DNA from: CAIVPM01 sp049242865
Lineage (GTDB): Bacteria; Bacteroidota; Bacteroidia; Chitinophagales; Chitinophagaceae
Direction: 5' to 3'
Assembly: GCA_049242865.1 (NCBI GenBank)
Contig: JBMLOR010000280.1
Coordinates: 1-12,745 of the forward strand
DNA: 12,745 nucleotides
The position numbers and the translations under genes were made by a program. The notes under the pieces are model-generated. The model was not told where the DNA came from. It saw only the letters and a program-made list of their open reading frames with translations, and searched no databases. The first letter of the stretch is position 1, and each line of letters starts with the position of its first letter. Shown piece by piece: positions 1-9,014 of the stretch.

Positions 1-1466
1 TTCCATTCAGACACACCAAAATGAAAAATACCGGCCGGTTTATTCGACTTTAAAATGTTTAATCTAATTTTTTGTGCTGCATGTATAGATGGTAATTTAA
101 TTATCTTACAAGCACCAATCGTTTCTCCCATAAAAATAGTTGTCCATTTTGCTCCATCAAAAACATCAATACTAAATTCAGTAATGGCAAAGTTGTGCAG
201 CACAGAAAAGCCATCGCCCAAAGCCTTTTCATCAAACTTCTCAAATAAAGAAATTTTATTAAAGCTTGTAACTTCTTCAAAATCAATGGTTAAAGTTGCT
301 GTATCTTTTGCTGCCAACCAATAAGTTTCTATACTATAATCATTGGCTAAGTTAGCTGGATTTTTTTCTGTTGCATTACTTGCGATTATTGGTTTTAAAA
401 AGCTAAGATTTTTTGGTGCTTGAGGTAGCTTTTTCTTTCCTCCTCTAATTCCTAATCTATCGGCTAATGATAAAATTTGATTTACCTCGTGTTGCCTTAA
501 TTGGCCAGTTTCATCTGGTGGAATGTTTACGATAAGAATATTATTGTTACTAGTTCCTAAATAAAATAACTCTTCCAACTCATCTAAGCTACGAACTGGT
601 AAATTAGCTTTTTTCTGAAACCAATTCCATCTGTCTGAAAGGCAAATGGTATGTTCAAATGTTAGGTAACGTAAGGTATCATTGTACAAATAAAGTTTTG
701 GATCGTCCCATCTTGCCATATTGGGGTCTTTGGTTCTAAAATCTACTGGATAATAACGAATTGAATCACCATGTTGAAAATCTCTTGGCAATTTAGCTTT
801 GTTTTGCCCTGCAATTTTAATGGTATGATTAACCGTAACTAAACATTTAGGTTGCAAACTTTTAATGTGCTTATAAACTTCAGGCAAATGCCAATCGGCA
901 TCTTTTTTTGCCCAACCACCGTCAAACCAAAGTTCACAAATTGAACCATATTTAGTAAGTAATTCTGTTAGCTGATTTTTCATGTAATCAACATACACTT
1001 GTGGATTTTTATCGTTGTGCGAAGGAGCATTTCTATCCCAAAGAGAATAATACAATCCTAACTCTAAACCATATTTTTTGCACGCATTACTAACTTCTAA
1101 AACAATATCTGTTTTTACACTTGCATTGGAAACATCATACTCTGTAAACTTGCTATCCCATAAGCAAAATCCATCATGGTGTTTAGTAATTAAAATTACA
1201 TATCTAAACCCTGCTTCTTTAGCAGTTTTAATCCATTGGTCACAATCTAGATTTGTAGGGTTGAAGGATGAAGCTGGTAAATTTCCTTTGCTCCATTCAA
1301 TTTCATTAAATGTGTTTACTCCAAAGTGTATAAACATTCCGTAGCCTCGTGCAATTTGTGAACGTTGAATTTTATTAGGAGTTTGATAAGGATTGGTTTG
1401 TGCAACTATTCTTGATGAAAACAAGAATACACAAATTGCTAAAAGGTTTAATGAAATTTTTTTCAT
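1..1466 (-). CDS. Alpha-L-fucosidase, GH29, with C-terminal discoidin-like domain (3' end beyond window)
   Basis: The reading frame opens at ATG 1466-1464 and stays open for 488 codons to the left edge, so the C-terminus is missing. Residues 1-23 are a Sec signal peptide (charged MKK, hydrophobic core, then VAQT). The GH29 barrel spans about 25-340: GMFIHFGV (43-50), KHHDGF (95-100), and FDGG with Asp182 as the expected nucleophile (codon 923-921). A glutamate at 271 (FEHT) sits where GH29 enzymes have a conserved WE. Residues about 360-488 (ASNAT...SIETYW...AKWTTI) look like an F5/8 type C (CBM32-like) beta-sandwich. Family knowledge: GH29 retaining enzymes release terminal alpha-L-fucose from glycans, here probably in the periplasm or outside the cell. 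It differs from the two other fucosidases in the window: no N-terminal binding domain, and different loop sequences. Only 6 bases separate it from the upstream esterase gene, so the two are probably cotranscribed. No Shine-Dalgarno motif is visible. Confidence 0.93.
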   Translation of the reverse strand, partial: MKKISLNLLAICVFLFSSRIVAQTNPYQTPNKIQRSQIARGYGMFIHFGVNTFNEIEWSKGNLPASSFNPTNLDCDQWIKTAKEAGFRYVILITKHHDGFCLWDSKFTEYDVSNASVKTDIVLEVSNACKKYGLELGLYYSLWDRNAPSHNDKNPQVYVDYMKNQLTELLTKYGSICELWFDGGWAKKDADWHLPEVYKHIKSLQPKCLVTVNHTIKIAGQNKAKLPRDFQHGDSIRYYPVDFRTKDPNMARWDDPKLYLYNDTLRYLTFEHTICLSDRWNWFQKKANLPVRSLDELEELFYLGTSNNNILIVNIPPDETGQLRQHEVNQILSLADRLGIRGGKKKLPQAPKNLSFLKPIIASNATEKNPANLANDYSIETYWLAAKDTATLTIDFEEVTSFNKISLFEKFDEKALGDGFSVLHNFAITEFSIDVFDGAKWTTIFMGETIGACKIIKLPSIHAAQKIRLNILKSNKPAGIFHFGVSEW

Positions 1467-1472
1467 AACATA

Positions 1473-4190
1473 CTAATTTTTTAATGGAACACCTTTTAAC
1501 AATATTTTACCTAAATAAAATATTTGTTGATTGTACTTAGCAGGATTGCTTTGTATATCGTCTAAATTTTGTCCTTGAAGAATTGCCAATTTATCGGCTT
1601 TGATATTACTTAAAGTAATTTTTACTTCATGTTCGCCATCTGTTACTTCAAACATTTCAAACTGACCACGATAACGATTGTTGCAATTACTATTGAATCT
1701 GTTTACCAAACATTTTATATCTGTTTCACTAACCACTTTATTGCTAACATTACCTGCCTTTTTGGTTAGTTCAGCACACTTGCCATCTACCTCAACTAAA
1801 ACTTGGCCAACCTCAGGGCCACCAATATCAAAAAAGCCAAAAGCCGTTCCTTTAAATTTAAAAGTGAAACTAGCATTAGCTTCAGCAGTTTTAGCAACAG
1901 TACTAAACCAAGGTGCAAATGCTTTTAAATTTGGTTGGTTTAGGGGATTCACTTGCTCCCATCCATTGGTGAAAACACCAATTTCAATTGGTGAAAGCAT
2001 CTTGCCATCTTCCCAATTATCAGGATGCATGGGTAAAGGCATTGCAAAGGGTTTAACATCTTTAAACTCTTTAAACTGATTAAAAGCCCTAGCAATAGAT
2101 TGTGCATATAAATCGCCACCTGCTTTTGCAGGGTGAGTTCCATCTTTAGAAAAAACAATTTTATTGTCAACCGCAGTAGCACTTTTCCATACTAATTTTC
2201 CTTCAGCTTCTAACACTGAAGGGTATAAGCCCATGTGAATTGAGGGAATATTGTAATAAGCTGCCACTTTTTCAAAAGCCTGAATTCTACCAGGAACTTC
2301 GTTTTTTGCATATTGCTTAAATTGCTCGCCAGCAATGGTGTAAATAAAACAAATATCGGTTTGTGGGTGATGTTTTTTAATTTGCCTAACAATACCTTCT
2401 AAAGCTTGATTGCTTCCACCATTTACAGCAAATTCTACAAATACTAAATCAGGATTGTACTGTAAAATTTGAGAGCCAACTCTACAAGCTGCTAACTCAG
2501 TTCCTGTGCCTGAAACACCAGCATTAATGCCTTTGAGTTTTGCTGCAGGATGGAGTGATTGCAAAAAAGCTAGTGTTTGATTACGATATTGATCTTCGGC
2601 TTTTGTAATACTGCCTCCTAAAAAACCAATAGTTAAAGAGGCATTGGGTTGATTAATTTTCTTAAAAAAATTTGGCAAACCATTTCTTACAAAAAACTCT
2701 TTATCGCTTTTAAAATCGGACTGTTCTTTAACCAAAAAGTTGGGCTGAACCTCAAACAATAATGGCATAGCACCACTTTGGCTAGCTTCAATTAATGAGG
2801 CTACTGTAGGCTCTTCATTTTTTTTTATGGTGTATTGATGAACAGTTGGTTTGGCAATTGTGTATACTACATTACGCAACGAATCTGCTTGCTTAAGTAC
2901 TTCAGAAAGTTGATTTTTATAGGTACCATATTTTTCAAAAGCATTGGCATAATATGCTTGATTGTTGAATTTTGTAACCAACAAATTGCTTAAATATTTT
3001 TTGGTAGCTTCTAAATTATTTTTCTCAGCAAAATTTTGCAAACAAGTAAATTCAGTAAAAACTACTGCTCTAAATGTAGCTTCGTTATCCCACAATTTTT
3101 CTAATGCTTTTTTTACTACTAAAGCTTGTTGGTATTGTGGAGTTTTTTTGTACAATGCTAAATTCACTCCTTTTTGTAAATCATCGCTACTAAAATTATC
3201 AATAACAATAGAGTCAATCTTCAACTGATAACTTCCTTTTGGCAAATTATTAACTTGTACAATTTGATTGTTTAAATCTTTAGTGAAAGGCACAAGATTT
3301 AAGGCTTGTTGCTGATTATCGGCAATTGGAAATGGCAAAGCATTTTCTAACAATGAAAACTGAACTGTATTGTTTTTGAAAGAAGCATTACTGACCAAAC
3401 AGTTTTTGTTTTCTGCTTTATTTAATAAATTTTTGGTATCAAATACCAACTTTGAAACAATTGAATCTTTGTTAAAAGTTGACAAAAATTGATAAGCCAT
3501 TATAAAATGACCAACACTGTTGGGATGAACTCTATCGTTTACAGTAAGTGTAAAGTTGGTTGTTTTTGCTTGTTGCTGTAGAGCAATATTGGTCATGATG
3601 GTATTATAGTCAACAATAGGCAATTTAAATTTGTTGGCTAATTGTTGCATGGTTGAACCACAAGTTATTAAAGCATCATTCACACCAAGATTGTTAGGAT
3701 ATTTTATGGCAGAAGTTTGGTCGTAAGCAGAAGGTTTTTGTAGAATTACTTTTATCTTTTTTTGGATGAAAAAACGCACTATACTATCTAAATTTTTAGC
3801 ATAAACGTCAAGGGCTGCTTTACGTTTAGCCAAAGTATCGGCATTTTGAGAAGGATTTTTTCCATACAATTCACGTTGCACATCATTCATCCCAATCATT
3901 ATAACTACATGAGAAGGTTTGTGTAATAAAACGTCGGTTTCTATTCGTTTTAAAATTCCACCGGTAACATCACCTTTAATTCCTGCATTAAAAAAACTAA
4001 TAGGTATTGTTGGATATCTTGTAACAAAAAATTGTAAAATGTTGTGATGGAATTCGCCATTGTGTGTAATACTGTTACCTACAAAACAAACTCTATCTCC
4101 TTTTTTAAAATAAGGTGTTGTGCTTGTTTGTGCATTAGTTATTGCTACAACAAAATAGCTTAATACTAAAAATAAGCAGATTTTTTTCAT
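1473..4190 (-). CDS. Secreted double SGNH/GDSL esterase (two catalytic modules in one chain)
   Basis: This 905-residue protein has a signal peptide (1-20, ending TNAQ). Module 1, about 25-455, has block I GNSIT with Ser40, block II NAGIKGD (68-74), block III GMND (100-103) and block V Asp219/His222 (NDRVHP). A beta-rich then helical extension with GVNLAL (341-346) follows, as seen in SGNH esterases of Bacteroidota and Planctomycetes. Module 2, about 490-905, opens with FFVRNGLPNFFKK, then has GGSIT with Ser527, NAG (556-558), EFAVNGG (586-592) and Asp683/His686 (KDGTHP). A C-terminal beta-sandwich lies at about 730-905. Both catalytic sets look complete. Family knowledge: such enzymes usually remove O-acetyl or other ester groups from polysaccharides, and each module resembles proteins normally encoded alone. 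The exact ester substrate cannot be told. The gene follows the GH16 gene by 77 bases and precedes a fucosidase by 6, which suggests de-esterification that lets glycosidases reach their substrate. Confidence 0.9.
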   Translation of the reverse strand: MKKICLFLVLSYFVVAITNAQTSTTPYFKKGDRVCFVGNSITHNGEFHHNILQFFVTRYPTIPISFFNAGIKGDVTGGILKRIETDVLLHKPSHVVIMIGMNDVQRELYGKNPSQNADTLAKRKAALDVYAKNLDSIVRFFIQKKIKVILQKPSAYDQTSAIKYPNNLGVNDALITCGSTMQQLANKFKLPIVDYNTIMTNIALQQQAKTTNFTLTVNDRVHPNSVGHFIMAYQFLSTFNKDSIVSKLVFDTKNLLNKAENKNCLVSNASFKNNTVQFSLLENALPFPIADNQQQALNLVPFTKDLNNQIVQVNNLPKGSYQLKIDSIVIDNFSSDDLQKGVNLALYKKTPQYQQALVVKKALEKLWDNEATFRAVVFTEFTCLQNFAEKNNLEATKKYLSNLLVTKFNNQAYYANAFEKYGTYKNQLSEVLKQADSLRNVVYTIAKPTVHQYTIKKNEEPTVASLIEASQSGAMPLLFEVQPNFLVKEQSDFKSDKEFFVRNGLPNFFKKINQPNASLTIGFLGGSITKAEDQYRNQTLAFLQSLHPAAKLKGINAGVSGTGTELAACRVGSQILQYNPDLVFVEFAVNGGSNQALEGIVRQIKKHHPQTDICFIYTIAGEQFKQYAKNEVPGRIQAFEKVAAYYNIPSIHMGLYPSVLEAEGKLVWKSATAVDNKIVFSKDGTHPAKAGGDLYAQSIARAFNQFKEFKDVKPFAMPLPMHPDNWEDGKMLSPIEIGVFTNGWEQVNPLNQPNLKAFAPWFSTVAKTAEANASFTFKFKGTAFGFFDIGGPEVGQVLVEVDGKCAELTKKAGNVSNKVVSETDIKCLVNRFNSNCNNRYRGQFEMFEVTDGEHEVKITLSNIKADKLAILQGQNLDDIQSNPAKYNQQIFYLGKILLKGVPLKN

Positions 4191-4267
4191 ATAGTTACGT
4201 TATAAAAAAATTGACCAGAATTACTAAAAACCAATCACATTTATTGCTCTATTGCAGCAACAAACTT

Positions 4268-5182
4268 TTACTTAGTTGTACTTTTATAAACTCTTACCCA
4301 ATCAATATAAGCCTTATCAGTGTTACCTTTTTGAATAAATTCATTTTTTCTGATATCACCATCTAACCAATTATTGGCACCAAAACAACTTCCAGAAAAA
4401 TAAATATAATGTGCAACATGAGGTATTAATTTAGGGTCGGTCATGGTGGCTACAACTTTTCCATCAAAATAAAATTTCAGGTAAGTTGGTGTCCATTCAA
4501 ATCCATAAATATGAAATTCAGTTTCGTGCATTTTAGGAGCTTTAATTTCACGTCCATTAGATTTATGAGCAGGTTTTCCATAACCATCCCAATGCAATCC
4601 TAATGAATAAGAATTTGCTTTAATGCCCTCTACAATATCAATTTCTGCACCATCATTAGCTGTTCCATCAATGCCTTCGTTACTCATACCTTTACCTTCG
4701 GGCATCATCCAAAATGCTGTTTGATGACCGTTTGGTTTTACAACGTGCATTCTACATTCTAAAAAACCATAAGTTGGGGCATATTTTCCTCTCGAAGTAA
4801 ATCTACCAGCATTATAAGCAGTATCGTGTAATGGAGATTTTCTGTAGTAGATATACATGTTGCCCTCCTTTTCTTCTAATTGATTTTTATCTGCATATAA
4901 AGTAACATCTACTCTTTTTTTCACAGAGGTTTCAATATTCCATTTAGTAGTATCAATTTCTGTATCATTAAATTCATCACTAAAATCTAAAGTCCAAGCT
5001 TTTTGCAAGCTTTCTTTTGTTGTAGTATCATTTATAACATTTGGCACAGCATCGCTTGGTGTTGCTGCATCTACAAATTTTGAAGTTGTTGTATTAGCTT
5101 TTGAAATTTTGTTTTGGCTCGAACAACTATACAAAATAGCAACTAGTGTTACTACGGCAAACAATGTTATATTTTTTTTCAT
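4268..5182 (-). CDS. GH16 endo-glycanase, lipoprotein
   Basis: Starting at ATG 5182 gives 304 residues. This start is preferred over the in-frame ATG at 5224 because it places MKK directly before a hydrophobic stretch and a lipobox (LYSC, Cys20), and because the longer start would overlap a palindromic operator candidate. After a Ser/Thr-rich linker (about 21-60), the GH16 jelly roll begins near WTLDFSDEF and ends at the typical IDWVRVYK. The catalytic signature ExDxxE is EIDIVE, with nucleophile Glu180, Asp182 and acid/base Glu185; its spacing is the beta-bulge type found in beta-1,3-glucanases, agarases and carrageenases. It is therefore a retaining endo-hydrolase of a beta-linked glucan or galactan; which one cannot be decided. 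The residues after the lipid cysteine (SSQNKISK) lack the acidic surface-export signal known from Bacteroidota lipoproteins, so a periplasm-facing position is possible (inference). Confidence 0.9.
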   Translation of the reverse strand: MKKNITLFAVVTLVAILYSCSSQNKISKANTTTSKFVDAATPSDAVPNVINDTTTKESLQKAWTLDFSDEFNDTEIDTTKWNIETSVKKRVDVTLYADKNQLEEKEGNMYIYYRKSPLHDTAYNAGRFTSRGKYAPTYGFLECRMHVVKPNGHQTAFWMMPEGKGMSNEGIDGTANDGAEIDIVEGIKANSYSLGLHWDGYGKPAHKSNGREIKAPKMHETEFHIYGFEWTPTYLKFYFDGKVVATMTDPKLIPHVAHYIYFSGSCFGANNWLDGDIRKNEFIQKGNTDKAYIDWVRVYKSTTK

Positions 5183-5222
5183 TTTTTTATTTTGGGAGTG
5201 AAAATAAGCATTTTTGAATTTC

Positions 5223-5238
5223 ATTCAAACGTTTGAAT
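5223..5238. promoter_or_regulatory. Perfect 16-base palindrome, candidate LacI-family operator
   Basis: ATTCAAACGTTTGAAT equals its own reverse complement, without a spacer. A central CG flanked by AAA/TTT is typical of operators bound by LacI/GalR-family dimers. It lies 40 bases upstream of the preferred GH16 start, inside the longest intergenic spacer of the gene row (117 bases), where a second promoter would be expected. With no loop and low GC content it is not a terminator-type hairpin. Function is inferred only from shape and position; no regulator gene is present in the window, and I found no second copy of the motif. Confidence 0.45.
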
Positions 5239-5299
5239 AAATTATTAATTTAATACCAATTTAAAACAACAACTTAGATGAAGTTAATAATTTAAACAA

Positions 5300-6721
5300 C
5301 TACCAATCATCTGTTCTAAAGCTACTTGCAGGTAATCCTGCAGTATTAAATAATGTTCCCTGAACCCAATTTTTAAATCCATAACGTACATGAATAGGGT
5401 TTTTAACACTATCGCTAGTTACAGAAACCCATTGCAATTTTCCCTTTGTAAAAAAAGCGTTGGCAGGATAAAATTTTTTGTCTTCTCCAGCAATTTCAAA
5501 ATCAGTCAAAGGTTTACCAAAACTATTTAAACCCATTTGGGCATATTTAAATGACATGGTAATTGTATCATTTTTATTGCTTTCGATTTTATCGAAAATT
5601 GGACCACTATATGCAATACCCTCTATGTTATAAGTTTTTGCCAATGCCCAATATGCTAGTCTATTGCCTACCATTTCTTTTTGGGCAGGATGAATTAAAA
5701 ACTGTTCTCCAATATCCATGGTTACGGCCATGCCTGTATTTTCTACACTTAACATGGTTTTTAATTGTGCTTCTCTTATCAATCCACCATTTATATGTGC
5801 ATTAGGAATTCCTGAATGTGGTGCAACTTGCACAAAATAAAAAGGAAAATTTCCTTGTTGCCATTGGCTTCGCCAAGAATTTATAAGCAAGGGAAATAAT
5901 GTTTGGTATTCTTTTGCCCTTGTTCTGTTTGATTCTCCTTGATACCACAAAACACCTTTTATACCATACCCAATAAATGGATGTAACATAGATTTATACA
6001 ATGCTGTGTGTGCACTAGTTACATTGGCATTGGTAATTTTTTCTGGAATATTAACTTTTAAAAATGAAGATAAAGTAAGGCTATCCATCCAAGTTTCAAT
6101 GCTCGAACCTCCCCAAGATGTATGAATTATACCTACAGGAATATTTAACAAAGACTGAACTTTTCGTGCAAAAAAATATGCTGTAGCACTGAAATTACCT
6201 GTATTGGCTGGTGTTGCTTGCAACCAAGTTCCTCCAATATTTGTAAGATTAGAATTACTGACAGATTTTGTAGCAGTAAAAAAACGAATGTTGGGGTTGG
6301 TAGAATTTAGTATAGCTTCGTTACTTCCTAAAACTGGTTGATTGTTGTAACCCTTAACTGGCATTTCCATGTTCGATTGTCCACTACAAAGCCAAACTTC
6401 ACCCACCAAAACATGATTATACTCTAGTTTTGATGAACCATTTATTTCAACTTTATATGGGCCGCCTGCTGCTGGTGTAAGTACTTTTATTTTCCAATAA
6501 CCATTTTCGTTGGCTGTTGTTTTTACATTGTTGCCCCAACTAGTTTTAATAGATATTTTAGCGTTAGGTTTATCAGTTCCCCAAATTGGTACTTCCATTT
6601 GTTGTTGCAAAACCATACTATCACTAAAAAAATTAGGGAGTTTAGTTTGTGCTTTAATTATTGAAATGTGAACCAATACAATAAAAAAACAACAAATTGA
6701 TTTAAAAACTTGACGACTCAT
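5300..6721 (-). CDS. Sialate O-acetylesterase-like SGNH esterase
   Basis: The 473-residue product has a signal peptide (about 1-25, ending IIKAQT). A short N-terminal beta-sandwich (about 28-103, starting LPNFFSDSMVLQQ) leads into the esterase fold. The catalytic serine is Ser116 in GQSNME (114-119), followed by TSWGGSSIETW (201-211), YQGESN (260-265) and the catalytic His344 in IHPAQKEMVGNRLAYWA. The protein ends with GLPASSFRTDDW, the usual C-terminus of the family, so it appears complete. Family knowledge: named for 9-O-acetyl sialic acid, but many Bacteroidota members sit in glycan-degradation loci and act on other O-acetylated sugars. No sialidase or sialic acid pathway gene is visible here, so general carbohydrate O-deacetylation is the safer reading. 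It starts 11 bases after the stop of the T9SS glycoside hydrolase, a clear operon arrangement, and is followed by a 117-base spacer before the GH16 gene. Confidence 0.9.
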   Translation of the reverse strand: MSRQVFKSICCFFIVLVHISIIKAQTKLPNFFSDSMVLQQQMEVPIWGTDKPNAKISIKTSWGNNVKTTANENGYWKIKVLTPAAGGPYKVEINGSSKLEYNHVLVGEVWLCSGQSNMEMPVKGYNNQPVLGSNEAILNSTNPNIRFFTATKSVSNSNLTNIGGTWLQATPANTGNFSATAYFFARKVQSLLNIPVGIIHTSWGGSSIETWMDSLTLSSFLKVNIPEKITNANVTSAHTALYKSMLHPFIGYGIKGVLWYQGESNRTRAKEYQTLFPLLINSWRSQWQQGNFPFYFVQVAPHSGIPNAHINGGLIREAQLKTMLSVENTGMAVTMDIGEQFLIHPAQKEMVGNRLAYWALAKTYNIEGIAYSGPIFDKIESNKNDTITMSFKYAQMGLNSFGKPLTDFEIAGEDKKFYPANAFFTKGKLQWVSVTSDSVKNPIHVRYGFKNWVQGTLFNTAGLPASSFRTDDW

Positions 6722-6732
6722 AAATAGTGATT

Positions 6733-8914
6733 TTATAGTATGATGATTTTTTTGTGAAGTACAACATTTTTACCTTTTAACTGTACAATGTACATACCCT
6801 TATTTAAATTATTAGTCTCAATTTTAATGATGCCATTGTTAGCTTTTACTTTAAAGGCTTTTACAATTTGTGCATTTAAATTGATGACACTTAACTCCGA
6901 TGGTGTATCAAAATTACTGTAATCAACAGTAAGCATTTCTCCCTTTATAATACTAGGAAATACATTAAAACTTGGTTGATTATCATTTGAAACTGCTTTT
7001 AAAATATTGCTGTAGCTAAAGCTTCCATCTTTATCTACAATTTTTAATCGGTAATAAACTATATTAAAAGTTGAAGGTTTATCGATATAACTATAATTGC
7101 TAGAGCTTTGTTGATTTTTACCTTCAACTGCAGCAATTGTTTCAAAAGCAATGCCATTGTAACTACGTTGCAATTCGAAATGACTAAAGTTAATAGCAGA
7201 AGTAATTGTCCAATTTAAAAAAGAAGTTCCAGCTTTGTTTTCCAGCTGAAAATTCACCAATTTAACTGGCAAGGTTGTAGTTACCAAATTAGCTTCAGAG
7301 TAGGCTCCATTTATTTCTAAATCTGGCAAAGTATCATTTACGCCACTACCAATTAAAAAAACACCAGTTCCTGAAGCGTCGTAAGGAATAATTCTAAAAG
7401 TTACAGTACTATTGGGTGATATATTTTGTAAATTACTGATGCCTGCTAAATCTATTGAATCTAAAACATAATTTCCTGTAACCCTTGTTGGGCCTGAAAT
7501 TGAGTCAATGATAAAAGTTCTTCCGTTATCAACTGTGTAATCTAATAAATATTTTATTGGGCCTGTTGCACCTATTCTTAGATTGATTTTACTTATAGAA
7601 TGATAATTTACAGTTTTTCCGTTTGTAGATTTTAAACTAAATGAAAAAAACTTTCTATCCGTGATGGCATCTTCAGCTGTAGTAGTTGAAAAACTTGAGG
7701 CTCCCCAGTATCCATTTGATGAGTTAGATGGTGGCAAAACTAAACCCTGTCCTCTTGTGAGTGGCAAAGGCACAGAGAAATTTGAGTTTACTCTTGTAGG
7801 TGCAAAAGTAGTTTGATTAAAGCCACCTTGGGCTATTGCAGAAGCTTGCCATGAAACTAATGAAGTTGGGAAAGCTGGGCGTGTATCAATTATATTCTCA
7901 GGATATGCATCAACAGAATTGTGATTTGCATAAATTTTACCAGCAGTAGTTAACGAACCATTGGCATTAATTGAAGCAATATCTTTTCCAAAAAAATAAG
8001 AATACCTTTCTACAAAATGACAAGAATCTAACCACGGCAATGCAATTTTCATAAACTCGTGGTGTACAGAATCTGTTCTGTTGATATTGGCATTAAATTC
8101 GGTTAACCAAATTGGTTTTCTATAATAATCGTAAACTGCATTTAAAAAGGCTTTCATTCTAGTTAAAATTCCTTGGGCACTAACAACAGAATCAGGATGC
8201 GTTGTCATATAAGCTCCCCAATCGTACCAATGTAAACATACATAATCAATTCTAAGCTTTTGAGCTTTGGCTTGTCGTGCAAAAGTATCTTGCCAAATTA
8301 AATAAGAAGCTGAAGGAGAACCCATACGAAGACCAGCTTTTAACATGTTTTTATAAGCAGGAATTGCAGTTGAAACAAACTGCCTCGAAGGGCCAGTTAC
8401 ATCGGGTTCATTATATGCAATGTAATGAGATATTGAATCTTTACTAATTACTTTTGCAATGCTAGTATCACGTGTACTATACCACATAAACGCCATTGGA
8501 GCATATTCTCTAGTTGGTGTAGAAATATCTCTATCATTCCAATCATAAAACCAAGTTGTATTTCCTATGGAATCAATTTCTTTATTGTTAGTGGAACAAA
8601 CCCCTTTCTTTTTTATTTTTACAGGATGAAGTTTTAAAACTCTAATAAAAGAAATATTATCTTGTAATTGCATAGAAAGATTAACTCTAATAGCACTTTT
8701 TGTTGCCATATAAGTAAATCTCTCGCCTGTACCATCTGCATTTTCAGCAAGGGTTGCCATATAACCACTATCTAATACAATAGAACGAATTTTATTGTTT
8801 AAACCATTAGGAATTGCATTTTCTGTAATTACAATTTTAGGAGGACAAGTAGCACTTGTTCCTTGAAGATTAAAGCCTGAATAAATGGTGAGTTGTGAAA
8901 TTGCATTTAGCCAA
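6733..8914 (-). CDS. Clan GH-A glycoside hydrolase (GH128-like catalytic core) with T9SS sorting domain, 5' end lost in gap
   Basis: 726 residues are readable, from a Trp codon (8913-8911) next to the N run to the stop at 6733; the start and signal peptide lie in the gap. Numbered from that Trp: a beta-rich leader (about 1-100, with GYMATLAENADGTGE); a glycosyl-hydrolase catalytic core (about 115-345) with WFYDW, YNEPD (acid/base Glu169), CLHWYDW and WLTEFN (nucleophile Glu272); a beta-sandwich (about 400-540) common in T9SS cargo; an Fn3-like stretch opened by LPVKLVNFQL (548-557); and a T9SS type A sorting domain (about 648-726) ending GMYIVQLKGKNVVLHKKIIIL-like beta strands. The NEP and TEF glutamates place it in clan GH-A; resemblance to the GH128-type core suggests a beta-1,3-glucanase, but another backbone specificity is possible. 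The sorting domain means export across the outer membrane to the cell surface or medium, which would make it the first enzyme to meet the polymer. Confidence 0.85.
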
Positions 8915-9014
8915 NNNNNNNNNNNNNNNNNNNNNNNNNNNNNNNNNNNNNNNNNNNNNNNNNNNNNNNNNNNNNNNNNNNNNNNNNNNNNNNNNNNNNN
9001 NNNNNNNNNNNNNN
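8915..9014. other. Assembly gap of 100 N
   Basis: Exactly 100 consecutive N, a conventional placeholder for a gap of unknown length. It hides the last roughly 40 codons of fucosidase copy A (judged from copy B), the spacer, and the start, signal peptide and possibly more of the T9SS glycoside hydrolase. Open frames running through the N run, in either direction, are artefacts. Confidence 0.98.

Noticed and set aside
55..324. Plus-strand open frames across the window (for example 55-324, 1678-2079, 11993-12328)
   Set aside because: They lie antisense inside genes supported by conserved motifs and show no recognizable domain of their own.
4216..4223. TAATTCTG on the minus strand as a Bacteroidota -7 promoter element (TAnnTTTG) for the double-esterase gene
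   Set aside because: One mismatch in the core, and no TTTG-like -33 element at the expected distance; chance matches are likely in such A+T-rich DNA.
4244..4260. Small hairpin TTGCT/AGCAA between the GH16 and double-esterase genes, as a terminator
   Set aside because: The stem is only 5 bases with a 7-base loop and no T run directly after it on the minus strand.
5183..5224. Longer GH16 start at 5224
   Set aside because: It adds 14 residues before a well-formed lipoprotein signal and overlaps the palindrome; the start at 5182 is more plausible.
5300..6721. A sialic acid utilization locus, based on the sialate O-acetylesterase name
   Set aside because: No sialidase, NanA-like or sialic acid transport gene is visible; the family is often found in other glycan loci.
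8870..9014. Continuation of fucosidase copy A through the N run to a stop at 8870
   Set aside because: The tail after the N run is a different frame of the T9SS hydrolase gene, and the gap length is arbitrary; the real C-terminus should resemble that of copy B.
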